Positions 37,078 through 49,429 of a stretch of 64,000 nucleotides of DNA are shown here, piece by piece. The notes under the pieces were generated by a model. The model was not told the DNA's origin. It did not search any database and saw only the letters and a program-made list of their open reading frames with translations. Position 1 is the stretch's first letter; the number at the start of each line of letters is the position of its first letter. The translations under genes and the position numbers were made by a program. Source of the DNA: Carya illinoinensis (lineage: Eukaryota > Streptophyta > Magnoliopsida > Fagales > Juglandaceae). The DNA lies in the NCBI RefSeq assembly GCF_018687715.1, contig NC_056766.1, positions 39,279,433 to 39,343,432 on the forward strand, in the 5' to 3' direction.

Positions 37078-38960
37078 CGTGCGGGAGAGTTACGGTAAGG
37101 TGGGCTAGTGTCGTGTGGAAGACTCTCAAGACTAGGTTGAAGAGTGGGTTGGGCCAAGTAAGTTACGGGCTGTGCTGGAGAGTTATGTGTGGATTGGGCA
37201 GGGTGAGTTAAGTCTGCATGTGTGGGATTGGAGTGGGCTTGAGTAATGTGTGGATGGGTGAGAGGTGAAGCCGTGTGAGATAAGTCTGTGGGGGCCTGAG
37301 TGAGAAAAGGAAAAACTGATTCATCTACGTGGACATCACGATATATGTAGGTACGTCCCATAGGAAGATGAAGGCAACAATAACCTTTGTGATCATGACT
37401 GTATCCTATGAAAACGCAGAGATGAGAACGAAAATCCATTTTATGGCAATTAAAGGGGTGAAGATTTGGCCAACAAGCCACACCAAAAACTTGTAGAAAT
37501 TGATAATCAGGCTTTTATTAAAAAGGATTTCAAAGGGAGATTTATTAGAGAAAACTAGTGTTGGCATTCTATTTATACAAAACATTGACGTCTGAAAGGC
37601 TTCATACCAGTATTTTTGAGGGACAGAAGCATGGGCAAGTAATGACAAACCAGTTTCTACTATATGACGATGACGTTGCTCAACCGTACCATTTTGTGCA
37701 TAAGTATGGGCATGTACCACGATGGGAAATGCCACAAGATTGAAGAATCTGACTAAGGGGATGAAATTCGCCACCCCAATCAAATTGGACAAAAATGACA
37801 TTAGTGGAAAACATATTACTAACATAACGTAAAAAGGCAACAAAGATAGGAGTAACATTAGATTTAGTTTGAAGAGGAAAAATCTAAATGTATTTGGAGC
37901 AGTCATCTACAATCGAAAGATAAAAGAGACAACCATTTGAGGAGAGCACATGCGCTAGTCTCCAAACATCTAAAAAAAGAAGTTGAAAAGGCTGATGTGA
38001 CCTAGATGGAGATGGAAAGTGTGGTAATGCATGCGTTTTTGCTTGTAAACATGAACAACTATGAATTCTAGATTTATTTCCAACGGGAAGCTAAAAGCGA
38101 CGAAGAGTGAGGGCAGTTATCCAAGGAGATGGATGACCCAGACGAGCATGCCAGTGCTAGATGGAAGTGTGTTCACCAAGAAAGGCTTGAGGAGATAGTG
38201 TTGAGGAAGTGTTGGGCAAGAGAGGAAGAACATAAAGACTGTCCTTAACAAGACCTTGAAGCAGCACCTCCTTGTTCGTAAGTCTTTCATGAGAAAACAA
38301 GAGGAATAAAAATCAAAGAATACAGGATTATCAACACAAAATTGACGAACAGAAATTAAATTTTTGGTGTTTAAAGGAACATATAAAAGTTGACAAAGAA
38401 TGTAATTGCCAGAAGGTGTATGGAGAAGTGCAAAGCCAGAATGCTGTATGGGAAGAGTTGTGCCATCTCCAATGCTGACTTGCTCAAGCCCCTAATAATC
38501 AATAGAGTCTAAATTAAGGTTTGCAAAATCTGAAGTGAAATGGTTTGTAGTAGCAGTGTTAGGAAACCAATAATTAGAAGAGGATCCATTCGGTGGAAGA
38601 GAGGCGAGATTTGCTGTGAGGGAGGAAGGTGATGGAGATTGATACGACTGATTAAGACAATGATAACACGTAAGGGCCATATGGCCAGGTTTTTGACAAA
38701 TTTGACACACAGGCCTAAAATCAGGGTGAGGAATGAGAGGTGCAGTAGACTGAATTGAATGAGAGCCTCAGCCAGCCCTTCATCTACGACACCCCTCACG
38801 AAAAGACCCATTTCTGCTCCTTTGAAAATTTCCAGCAGCCATGGGAGATAGAGAGGCAATATTGGCAGAGATAGTGCTAGTTGAAAATAGGGACTAATTT
38901 TGGTGGGCTATGCGAGACTCGGGATTAAGCAAGTAACTGAAGATTTGGTGAGGGCTGAGG
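37073..38960 (-). pseudogene. Copia gag-protease-integrase part
   Basis: Gag tail with IFSYLLNPESRIAHQN and NFQRSRNGSF near 38900-38950, the knuckle near 38660-38710, and the protease relic at about 38500-38590. Integrase pieces follow: FVQFDWGGEFHPL, the NGTVEQRHRHIVETGLSLL block, YWYEAFQTSMFCINRMPT and then HLCVFIGYSHDHKGYCC. A Pro/Ser/Thr-rich linker leads to the insertion boundary. Frames change several times. Confidence 0.8.
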
Positions 38961-38969
38961 GAAAGGGGC

Positions 38970-39516
38970 GTGGGGGAGAACAACAGCTCAGTTGGGGCTG
39001 AAAATTGAGGGAAGTGGTCACTGGCGTGAGAGGAGTCTGATGAGCCGGGCAGTGATGAAGGGTGGCAGAGCACAACGGGGGTGGGGAAGGCTAAACCAAA
39101 TGGAAGAGAGAAAGGAAAGGGGGAGCTCGTGCACGGGAAGAGAAAGGCAGGGGAGAAAAAAGAAAAAGAAAGATGAATGAGAAAAAAGAAAGAGAAATAA
39201 ATAACTTCTAGTCTTTTCAATTTGGATCTCAAAACCGATCCAATGAAAATAATTTCAAAACTGCAAGTTAAATAAATAATTTAAATGCAGTTACTAAATA
39301 AAATCCAATAATAAAACAATAAAATAATTTAGAATAAAGAGCAACTAAAAAATGAACAATATTTAATGACAAGAAAACACATTAGAATAAAATTCTCAGT
39401 TAAATGTCATAAAATAATGCCACGTAAATATTCAAAAATTTAAAACAAGAAAACCATAATCTTAATTAAGTAAATAATTTACTTAATTAAAATATACATA
39501 AATACGGGGTATCACA
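38970..39516 (+). mobile_element. Truncated LTR fragment, same family as 55354-57738
   Basis: The right end reads GGGGTATCACA (ending 39516), as at 57738. Leftward from there the two loci match over several hundred bp, including GATCTCAAAACCGATC-like and TTTCAAAACTGCAA-like blocks and the GGGAGCTCGTGCA purine-rich part. The left part of the LTR is missing, replaced by copia gag sequence. The left boundary is approximate. Confidence 0.75.
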
Positions 39517-39673
39517 CTGTCTATTTTAGAATATCGACTCTTTTTTTGGCTCCTTTCATTTCGGCTTCAAATCTTTGATCATTAATGTGAATAACCAAAT
39601 CATAATAATTCTCCTTGTTAGCCAGATATTCCTTTTGGGATAAGGTAGACTTCAAAAACCTTTCCTCATTAGG

Positions 39674-40808
39674 AGACTTTCCAATTCCAAATCAAATCCT
39701 GACTACCTAAAGTTAAGGGGTTAGTAGGAATTGCCCCCGAAACTTCCGTAGCCAAAAAATTCTTTCCATGCTTATCCCTGCTAGCCATCTCCTCCTCAAA
39801 GCTTCCTTGAAATGTATCGCCGGAGCTTTGTGCTGGTTTAACACCTTCATGTGATCTATGGTATCTTGTTGTTCTGGACAAAGGACTTGCACGTAACGAA
39901 GGACCATACTGACTCTGCAAACTATCTACTTATTTCTTTTTATTTCCTTTTTTTTAACACTCTTGATCTCCATGCATTATTGCTCCACACTGAAAACAAA
40001 AGTTTGGAAGTCTTTCATATTTGAAAGAAATCCAACATCTTTTATCTCCAATGCTTAAAAGTCTACCTCTTGCAAGAAGCTTTGAAATATCAACTAGAAC
40101 TTGCACTTCGAGAAACTTTCCCCAACTAGACCCACCATCATTTGTATCCACCATCAAGACTTTTCCAATTGTGCCTCCCAAATTCTCACGCGCCTGTTCA
40201 TGCTTACAAAAGGCATATCATGGAACTGGATACATAAAGGTTCAAAAGGAGAATGAATATCTTTAGGAGCAATCACACCATCACACTCAGAAAGGTTGAT
40301 CAAGAACTTGTCAAAAGTCCACGGATGTCCCATTAAAATATTGTGTTTCTATTCCTCCCCTTTAAATTCAATCAGAAAACGATTCCATCCCACTTCTTTG
40401 AAACCCATGCATCCCTCTGCATACCAAAGTTTGTTCATTGTAGATTTGAATGCACCTCTATTCACCTCCTTGTCTGATTACAATGAATACCACTAAACAT
40501 TTTTTACTCTTCTCAAATGATAACTCTGTCCTCCTCAAGAACATCAACCACCTATTTTTCTTCATCAATCAATCTCAACCCTTTACACAGTTTAGAAATC
40601 TCACTCTCCATTCTCACATTCTCTTCAAGCTACTGCCTAAGAGACCAGCCTCTACGCTCCCAAGGAACTAGAGAGAAAACCTCACCCTCAATCACCAAAA
40701 GAGTGGACCCATCAGAATTCATGCATAAAACCCAATTCTCACCAAAGACTACGTCCTTAATTTAAAAAAGAAAAAAAAAAAGAAAAAAAAGAAAAGACTT
40801 TCCAATTC
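39674..40808 (-). mobile_element. LINE ORF1 (DUF4283/zinc-knuckle) retrocopy, inserted antisense
   Basis: The minus strand encodes a LINE ORF1-type protein. An N-terminal part with ENWVLCMNSDGSTLLVIEGE (about 40680-40740) is followed by SPFEPLCIQFHDMPFVS (about 40200-40255), GKVLMVDTNDGGSSWGKFLE and the knuckle NFCFQCGAIMHGDQEC (about 39955-40000). A stop interrupts it near 40635. The insertion at 39688-40794 is bounded by a 14-bp duplication AGACTTTCCAATTC (39674-39687 and 40795-40808). An A-rich tail (about 40763-40794) sits at the plus-strand 3' end, so the inserted RNA seems to have been the antisense of ORF1. LINE ORF1 products bind element RNA. Confidence 0.72.
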
Positions 40809-41354
40809 GAGAGCTGGTGTGATATCATTATTTATCCCAAAAGTTTAAGATGACAAGATTTGATGTTTTTTGAAAGATTGAAGGCCTAAATTGATTTAAT
40901 AAAAAGCAGCAATATAACTCATGATCATAATATATCATTAAATCATGGGAATTAATTCATGATTGGCTTAATTAATAGATCGACAATGGTACTTCAAAAT
41001 GTATTTCACCACAAACAACTAAATGTATATATATATATATAAATATATTAATAATTATACTTTTTTTTTCAAAACGAATTAAGTGGGGCTAATATTATAT
41101 ATAATCAATACGTGACGAGCTTTATTAAATACATTAACTCAACTTTACGCAAGTACATGGCTAAGGATATTTTGTAAAGGATAATTAATAGCAATATATA
41201 TCGAAACATATATGTCTGGTTGGAATATTTTAGTTCAAGATAGTTGGCTTAATTAACTAGTCCGTACGTAGTACTATATAAGCTAAATTAAAGTACAACA
41301 ATTAAAATTAATGCTGAAAATCAGTACTCTTATGACAGATTAATGATCAGTTGG

Positions 41355-41398
41355 CAATATGTCCCTATCTTTTTTTAAACAAAGATAGGGACATATTG
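41355..41398. repeat. Perfect 18-bp inverted repeat, 8-nt loop
   Basis: CAATATGTCCCTATCTTT at 41355-41372 is followed after 8 nt by its exact reverse complement at 41381-41398. It may be a foldback or MITE remnant; it is too short for a typical plant miRNA precursor. Confidence 0.9.
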
Positions 41399-42032
41399 GG
41401 TTGGTCGAGGCTGTAGGACTACTGTTTTGTCTGCAATATTAATGTATTTTCTTCCTTTAATTTTTCCGAAGGATTGGGTTCAAAGTCACACTAATAATTT
41501 GTTAATGATATATCTAGCTACCACCCAAAATTGTTTGATCTTGGAGCTAGCTAGGATTACTGATTTTGACGAACACGATTGGAATCATTAATCATAAAAT
41601 TGTTGATGTATTAATCGAATTAATTTAGGTTTGAATCGATATATATATAGTATATATTTACAAAGAGTTATATATATATAATATATAGATATTATACATA
41701 CACACATACACCAAGACTCACGCATTTAATTGAAAAAAGTTGTCATTCCAGCTTCTTCGATCTTCTAAAGTTTTATATTTTAATTCTTAATTATTCTAAA
41801 GAAATTGGCCCCATCACAATAAAGACGATTATTTATGACGAATTATTTGTAGTTAAAATGTACTCGTTTTGAAAAAATAAATAATAATATATTTGTTTGG
41901 GTTTAAAATAACTAATAATTATATACATGTACGTATATTTAATTTTTAAAAACCCAAAAAAAAAACAATTACTTGAATTTTGTAGATGACTGAGAGACTT
42001 ATTTTGTGTTTTTTTAAAGAATAATATTGAAT

Positions 42033-42033
42033 C

Positions 42034-42069
<36 letters not shown>
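42033..42069. repeat. (TTA)n microsatellite
   Basis: About 37 bp of the ATT trinucleotide. Confidence 0.9.
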
Positions 42070-44248
42070 CTATTACAATATATATATATAGGATTTTGGA
42101 AGTATATAATATATATCTATGAAGCCAGTCTTTAATTCCTTTCCAAATCCCAAATTTTGGGAGCTTAAAGGTTTACATTCTTATTTGTTTTCTTAAATGC
42201 ATGCTTGTGAGAATAGAGAGGACTTTAGAGCCGATGGTTATCTGTCATTTTTGTACAAGAATAATGGTACTTCTCCGAAGATGGGTCCTGATATGGGACT
42301 CGACAATTTTTTTTTTAATTAGTGATTAAGAAAATATATTTTAATAATATTGTGATTTTTTTTTTAAAAAAAAATGTTAAAGGATATAAAAAAAATATGA
42401 AAAAAAAAAATAAAAATAAAAATAGACATTTAGCCTTCTCGAGACAATATTTTGTCAGATCACTACACCCTTGGTGGGTACTGTAGCACGACTCTTTTGT
42501 ACAATTCTCTGTATATGTTAGGTAAATTAACATCATGAATAAAGCTGTGGGATGCAATTAGCTAGGTAGATTTATAATTTTCTCTTATTGGTCACCATCT
42601 TAGTTATAGAACTTTATGAGCTAAGATTCTTAAAATTAGAGTTCATATCTCATATAAAATGGATATATATATATCGATCTGCTGATCAAGCAAGCGTGCA
42701 GTACTTTTGCCATGATCAGGTTTAATTAATGTTAAGTTATATATACCTGATCGAGCAGCTGATCAATATATAGCTAGGTTGCATATTGGTGATCGGTAGT
42801 GTTTGTATAGTACATGAATTAGTACTAGTTAATTAATTAATTAATTATTTCTTAAATATAATCTACAGACTTATACCAATATATTAAAATAGAAAGTGAC
42901 ACGCACTTAAGTTTAGCAGCTTGTGAGGATAGCTAGATCAAATGGATTAATAGATAATTAAAGAATTAGAGTTCTTCTACTCAGCATTCAAGTTACATGA
43001 TCACACACCGGCTTAGAGAAAAAATAAAAATAAATAATTATCATCTTGTCATGCATGCATCATGCATATGCATTGAGCTAGCTTGCCAACCTACAGTACT
43101 TAATTCATAATTCATTGCCAATACTATATATGAAAGAGAAATAATATTTGCAGTCATAGTTATGCAAGCACCGCGTAGTCTCTCTGAAAAAAGTGAATTA
43201 ATATGGAACCCACATGAAAAAAAAAAACTAACTTTTTAATCGTGCAGGACCCCACTTTTTTTCAAAACGATTGCTTGACGTTTGCATATTCCACGACTAT
43301 ATGTAGCATTATTCTATATGAAACGCTAGCTAGCAATCGTTTGTTGGGCTTTATATATATATATATATATATATGAAATCCTATATATACCATATGTACA
43401 TACAGCTTGCAGAAATTACTCTCTTTTTTTTTCACACGCATGAAGGGTACGTACTGTAGTCCTGAAGTTTAGTGCTCTAGATCTAGTTTAAGCTGGTTCT
43501 TTTCCTGAATTTCTTCTCTAGCTAGCTAGCTGGTTTAATTGTTTATTAAAGCTAGCAGCGCGCACATGAAGATCATGATATCTGCATGCATCAAGCTGCT
43601 TAGCATTCAGATCGATGCATGCAGTTCATGTAGTTGTAGTACTAGCTAGCAGTAGTACTGAATTAACTGCAACTTGAAAGATTCTTAATTTGCATGAATA
43701 AATGAAAGAAGATTTAAGTAAATTAACTCGTGCGCGCACCTAGCATGCAAAGGTACGTACAAATTAAGAAATATATATAAAAATAACAATATAAGTTATA
43801 CTATGATCCCCTTTAATATATATTTAGAGTACTCATATCAAATTGATCATCGATATTCAAGAGATAGAATCATCAAATATATATTTATAGAATTATCCGA
43901 TGCAGGATAGATTTTAAGTACTACCATTTTATATGATTCCTCCAGTTTGTCTTCATGATCTTCAGCCTTATAATTAGCCTGAGTGTGTGAATGTATATAT
44001 ATATATGCCTACATGCTACGTACACGACTCATGATCAGACGGCCTTTAAATATAATCTCTGTGAATGCAGTAGCAACATGCATGCATCCTGCAGGTGAGG
44101 TAGTATAATTAGTTAGGCTCGATACGTACATATATGTAAGTGATGATTCCTTTACAGTATGTGTCGTTTCCGATTGATCCGATGATGATGAAAATGATCA
44201 TGATTCAGACACCATAACCATATATATAGGCATACTAAGATCACCTAC

Positions 44249-44514
44249 CTAGCTTCCATTAACAGCCAAGAAATCTATGAATGGAACACCTGCAGCCTTG
44301 CTCTGCTGTTGTTCCTTATCCGCAGCAGCTTCCAGCTGGTTTACCTCCTCATCATCTCTAGATCTTGCGTTGTCTATCACTTCACTTCCATTCGACTCCG
44401 TATTTACTTGAAGAAAATCATAAAACTCAATCGTCTGCCTTTTATCTGCATTAATATATAAGAACATGCATCAGTAATAAACATGCATGATTACTACTCA
44501 TAGTAGCATCCTAA

Positions 44515-44569
<55 letters not shown>

Positions 44570-45409
44570 AGAAGAAGAAGAAGAAGAAGAGTTTTTTACA
44601 GTGTTTATGATCATCTCGATGGATTAATTCTTACCTTCAAGCATAGTGATACAAGGACTTCGATCTTGAGAAAACCACTCTTTGGGAAATTGGGGACATG
44701 TGTAATTTGTGAAAGGGTACTCATATCTAATTTCACGATATTTCTCAAAATTATAGGGCGAAAGGTTTCTTGTGTCAGAGCTCTTGATCTGGACGGCTGC
44801 CTCTTGCTTTAAAGAAGATTTTTGCTCAATCATTAAAGTCTGAGCGGCCCTTTTTGCATAAAGCTTAGATCTTTCTCTGCATCTTCGTGCCATGATAACA
44901 TGCCAATGGTTCTTCACTGCATTATCTGTGCGACCAGGGAATAGTCTTGCGATTACAGCCCATCTATTTCCATGGATCCTGTGGGAAGCCAAAAGCCGCT
45001 CTTCTTCCTCTTCTGTAAAGGGGCTTCTATTGATTCTTGGGTCCAGCTGATTGAACCATCTCAATCTACAGCTCTTCCCTGATTGAATTCATGATTGCTT
45101 TATATATGTTAGTTAAATCAGTACAGTACTTATTGGTTATATATAGTACTGATCTTTTTCCTCGAAAACTTACATCAAACCCTAGCTAGATATATATATA
45201 GTACTACTTTTGAATAACAAGGATAGATTAATCAAAATATTAGTTCTCTCAGAGATCGAGATTTGTTAATTATTTGGTATGTATAATATCTAACCTGATC
45301 TCCCTTGGAGCTTTTCAGCTATGGCGTTCCAGTTGTGGGGTCCATAGCGTTCCACCAACTCCCGGAGTTTCTCATCTTCAGCAGGCCTCCAGTGACCCCT
45401 GGTGCACAT
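44249..45409 (-). CDS. R2R3-MYB transcription factor, subgroup 21 (MYB52/54-like)
   Basis: Three exons, 45295-45409, 44635-45078 and 44249-44445, total 756 nt and encode 251 residues. Junctions keep frame with GT-AG introns of 216 and 189 bp. The start is ATG at 45407-45409 ([12 protein letters not shown]); the upstream part of that open frame has only a non-ATG start. R2 (about residues 5-55) has W7, the [17 protein letters not shown] junction and its Trp spacing. R3 (about 58-107) reads [20 protein letters not shown] through HWHVIMARR. The first intron falls after GRSG, as is common in this family. The C-terminus ends with the [11 protein letters not shown] box seen in MYB52/54-type members. 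Subgroup 21 proteins are nuclear DNA-binding regulators tied to secondary-wall formation and boundary development. MYB52/54 rather than MYB105/117 is inferred from the C-terminal box. No lesion is seen, so it is likely functional. Confidence 0.93.
44530..44590. repeat. (GA)n(GAA)n microsatellite in MYB intron 2
   Basis: A GA run at about 44535-44566 passes into AAG repeats up to about 44590, within the second MYB intron and close to the exon 2 donor. Confidence 0.9.
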
Positions 45410-47241
45410 CTTATGATCTATATCTTCCAATAAAAACGAATAAATACCACCAAAAAGAAACAGCGCGCAGGGCCGATCGATGATCAAAACCCTAGCTAGC
45501 AACTAGCTAACTCAAGGATCGATGACGATCGAAATTATTCCTCTTTCAAGTACCCTTTTGCTTATTCGTCTTCTCGAGATCAAAAACAAGATCACAATAC
45601 GTAATTAAGCATAGATATATCTTAACTAGCTAGAGATCGAGAAGGCTGCAGTACCATGAGTAGTACTGCAGGAAAGGAATTAAGGAAGGAAAGAACTGAA
45701 GACAAATTAAGAGGCCAGGGAAAGGGCCCCAAGAGATGAATATAAGGGAGAGATCAGATGAGAAAGTGGTTTCCGTTAGGGAGTTGGAAGGTTTGGACAG
45801 ACCCAGCACCTGAGATTGATGCAACGTCTCGGCTAACTAACGCCTTATAATTTATAAGTAATCAGATACATATAGATAATATAATACACATGATATATAT
45901 ATATATATACACATACATATATATGATCAGAGAGAGAGAGAGAGAGAGAGAGAGTTTTAGAGAGAGAAAGAGACAAATGGGGGTTGCTTGGTGGTGTGAT
46001 GAATTTGGTTCTGCTTTCAACGTCTCTCCAAGTTTCTAACCTAAAACTTCTACTACAACCCACCTCGCTTACTATATATATCCTTTTTTTAATACATATT
46101 TTATATTATATCAATTTCTTTAATTAGCTGAAAAATAATAATAATTAGGCAAATAACTCCATAAAAATTAGTGGTTTTTATAAATCATTTCTGTGATCAT
46201 CATCATCTTAAAATATATTAATATAAGCTAGATAGGGTAGTAGCTAGTACTAGTACTACTGTGAGTTTGGTATTCTAGTTAGACTTGTAATGCTGTTAGT
46301 ACGTATAAATGGCTGTGTTTTTAGGTTTTGGTAACCTTTAAATTCAGACCTAACTAACAAGAATAATTAGCTTAGAAACCCCACAACTGCACTTGGAGAA
46401 TCGGACATCTATGATCTATCTATCTATGATCTGCAGCTGCTGCTCTTTTGAGTCAAACATCATTGATCTGGTCTCGATCCCCGTAGTTGTGAAGTTGCTA
46501 GCAAGCTGTTGGCATGGAATATCATCTAAGATTCACAAAATTACAGATCTATATATGGATCCATGACAAGCTAGCTAACCGGCCTAATATTGTACGTTTT
46601 TCAATTTTCTGCAATTAATTCGATCGTTGTCCTAGCTCGATCGATCGACTTTCGTTGATCAGTAAATAGGTAGCTAGCTATAGCTAGGATATATAGATAA
46701 TTCTTTAATTAATTACAAACTTTTTCATGATAAATCAAGTGATCGATCGAAGACATCGATCGATTGATATGAAATATGGTGCATATTAAGAATGGGAGAG
46801 ATTTCAGGGTAACCCTAATGATCATGATCATGATGTACCTGGCATGGCGGCCTTCAAAACGTGGTGGATCCGGGTAGGGAAAACGATCGTACTTAATAGC
46901 CAATAGGAACGAAAAACCTAAGAATATTTTCAAAACCTGATTCTGATGATTTTAGTCTCCACCAAACAATAGATCAAATTAAAGCTAGCTACTAGCGGCC
47001 AAATTAAATCATTTTCAGTCCAGAGATTTCTGATGATCATCAACACCAAAACATTTTGCCTTCTCCCTTAAAAAGATCACCATCTCCTAAAAAATTTATC
47101 GAATAATCATGATTAGGCTAAGTAATTTCATGCTTGACCAAAAAATAAAAATAAAAAACATAGGCCAAATCATTTTCACAAAACACAATGATCATAATAT
47201 CATGTATACATATCGTTGTCGTGTATATATATAGGAAAATT
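45410..47241 (-). promoter_or_regulatory. Upstream region of the MYB gene
   Basis: Likely 5' UTR and promoter. A TATA-like CTTATAAATTATAAG lies at about 45844-45858 on the minus strand, roughly 440 bp before the ATG. A (TA)n plus (GA)n tract is at about 45893-45955. Many GATCGATC and TAGCTAGC palindromes lie further up. No specific binding site can be assigned. Confidence 0.35.
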
Positions 47242-47589
47242 CTATACACTATACTACCATCTCACTTGTATCCCACTAAGTAAGATGTGACACATTTAAT
47301 ACCATTGAATAATCATTTATTGTATGTTTCTTTATCATCAAATGGTGATAAATGCGCCACATCGCATATAGTGAGATCCAAGTAGGATGGTGGTGTGATG
47401 TATAGTAATGCTATACACCACACCAACATCCCACTTTTATCTTACTATGTAAGTTATGGCATATTTATCATCATTAAATGATAAAAAATTATCCAATAAA
47501 TTATCGTATAATGGTAATAAATATATCACATCTTGTATATATAATAAAATTAAAGTGAGATGATAGTGTGGTATATAAAATTTTCCATA
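47235..47589. mobile_element. Two adjacent MITEs or one composite foldback element
   Basis: Segment 47242-47405 has arms starting CTATACACTATACTACCATC on the left, with the inverted CTATACATCACACCACCATC on the right, over about 50 bp. Segment 47411-47577 has the same kind of arms (CTATACACCACACCAACATC). All four arms are homologous. In addition GGAAAATTCTATA at 47235 is inverted in TATAAAATTTTCC at 47589, enclosing both. No coding sequence. Superfamily not determined. Confidence 0.75.
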
Positions 47590-47939
47590 AATAAATTATT
47601 GATATGAGAGATAACTAAACATATTAATGTTGTGATCAAATGGCCGCCTGTACGTCTTTTATTTTTGGATAATATTTCTAGCAAACATGGCAAAAGATCT
47701 AATTATTAATTGGAAAAGACAAGAACAAATGTTAGATTTCAAAAGACCAGTTATCATTATTTCTTTGATTTAGTGAATGTAAGGTTTTGGTCTTGATAAT
47801 ATATATGCTCCCTCTAGGTTAAATATTTGAAGTTCAAATTTTTGAATGCAAACAATTTCTAAGGATTACGTTCCATTGGTGAAAAGCCGACTATTTATCT
47901 TATCCATGTAATGAGATGTGTTAAGCAGGTCCAAAGTCC

Positions 47940-48160
47940 AGGTTCAGTTTGGCAGTTGAAAATTCTCAGCTCAAACTCAAAATTCTCATCTCTTCATTAT
48001 AACTTTCTCAAATCTCCATATAAAATATAATAAATAATTCAACATTTTCTTAACTTTTTCAAATCTTAAAATAATAATAATATTAAAATATAATATTTTA
48101 ATATTTCATTTTAAAACTCAAAATTCTCATCACAAAATTCTCTACTACTAAACCGAACCT
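47940..48160. mobile_element. MITE with AGGTTCGGTTT-type termini
   Basis: 221 bp, very AT-rich inside. Left end AGGTTCAGTTTGGCAG and right end CTACTAAACCGAACCT are inverted. Just inside, ACTCAAAATTCTCATC appears on both sides. No clear target duplication longer than a few bases. Confidence 0.65.
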
Positions 48161-49320
48161 AACTGGGTTAAACACATGTAGCTCTTGAACGGTTTTCAGG
48201 ATTTGTCATCATTAAAAAAAATTAATAATTAATAACTCGTGAACAAACTCAAACTCGCTTCAAAAAATAAATTAGCTAGCTATATATATATATATATATA
48301 TTTATGCAAACATAAAATATAACTTTTATGATAAATTTGTTCTTAACTCAACTCATTACTACTTATTCAAACTCGACTGATCATTTACAGTACCCAAGAC
48401 ACTATATCCAGTGAGGCTGCATGCATGCTAGCTAGTGCACATGACAAAAATGGAATTAGTACGAAAGTTAACTGATGGGGAATTTCGTTACTTGGCTACT
48501 TGGTTAGCCCCATTAATTGTTCTTGAGATCATTAATGCAGTATAAGTTGGACATGATGACGACATTACAGAAATTCACATGATGTTCATCTAATTTCTAG
48601 TAGTACTTGTTTCTTTCCATGCTCGCATGATGAGTGATTATCTGTATAAATTAGATCCATACCTTTTGTTCTCTTTAGTGATGTCACTCTTCCATAATTA
48701 ATCAAAATATATAGTAGTATTGGGTACTTCATGATCAGTTTTCCGACCATTAATGATGTCGATATGCACTGCAGATAATTTTATTGATCTGGTCTGAATG
48801 TGACCGGGTATATTATAAGATTGTATGAAGGAAATGATTTAGGTAGATCGGGGAGATATATAAAAATTTGTATATAGTTTGAATGTAAAATAAAATATAA
48901 AATTATTTAATATGTCAATTGATGTCAATATTGTTTTAACAAATAAATTAAAGTCATTAATTATTAGATTCATTCTTATCAATATAGGCTAGCTATATGG
49001 TAAATAATATATAAGATAGTCATCATTTAATTTGTTTCAAAATCTTGTCTAAAGTACAATATTAAAAACTGATAATTAAAAAAGGTCGTTCGTTCAATTT
49101 TTTTTAATATCAAAACTTAGTCTTAGTAATGTTTATTATTTAAAAATTTTGGTTTATCCATATTGTTTAACTTAACTTTTCAAAATAAAAGGCAAAGAAA
49201 ATTATCCATGGAAAGTCGTATTATGATATTCGAAATTAATTTAAACGTATGTACAACATAATAAATCAAATTAAAAGATTTGGGTTTACATGATGAATCG
49301 ATGAGCATATATATATATAT
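48161..49320. other. AT-rich intergenic stretch
   Basis: No gene or element recognised; it holds a (TA)n run at about 48283-48300 and the (TA)n run that abuts the CACTA insertion at about 49307-49323. Confidence 0.5.
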
Positions 49321-49429
49321 ATACACTACAACAAAAAAGAAGATTTTGGGACGAGTTTTTATTTTGGACAAAATGAAAATTGTCTCCAAGATGAGTTGTA
49401 GGGACGAAATTTAGTACAAAATGACGGAA

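Larger units (their letters stand above)
31541..38960 (-). mobile_element. Decayed Ty1/copia retrotransposon, split by an insertion
   Basis: Reading on the minus strand the order is gag (from about 38960), zinc knuckle CQICQKPGHMALTC, a protease relic (NTATTNHFTSD where DSGAT is usual), integrase, reverse transcriptase and RNase H. Integrase before reverse transcriptase defines copia. A 3.3-kb element sits at 33769-37072 between the integrase C-terminal region and the reverse transcriptase. The 5' LTR and the start of gag are lost at the junction with an LTR fragment near 38960. Several stops and frameshifts are present. Confidence 0.85.
40809..44248. other. AT-rich region downstream of the MYB gene
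   Basis: No gene recognised. Contains a perfect inverted repeat (41355-41398), a (TTA)n run at about 42033-42069, several (TA)n runs (for example 43353-43374), and many GATC/CTAGCTAG-rich short palindromes. Confidence 0.6.

Noticed and set aside
39936..40181. Zinc-knuckle protein as a host CCHC gene
   Set aside because: The preceding DUF4283-like part, the stop and the retroposition hallmarks point to LINE ORF1.
45630..45824. Upstream open frame in the MYB leader
   Set aside because: It does not start with ATG (TTG), and its position in the transcript is unknown.
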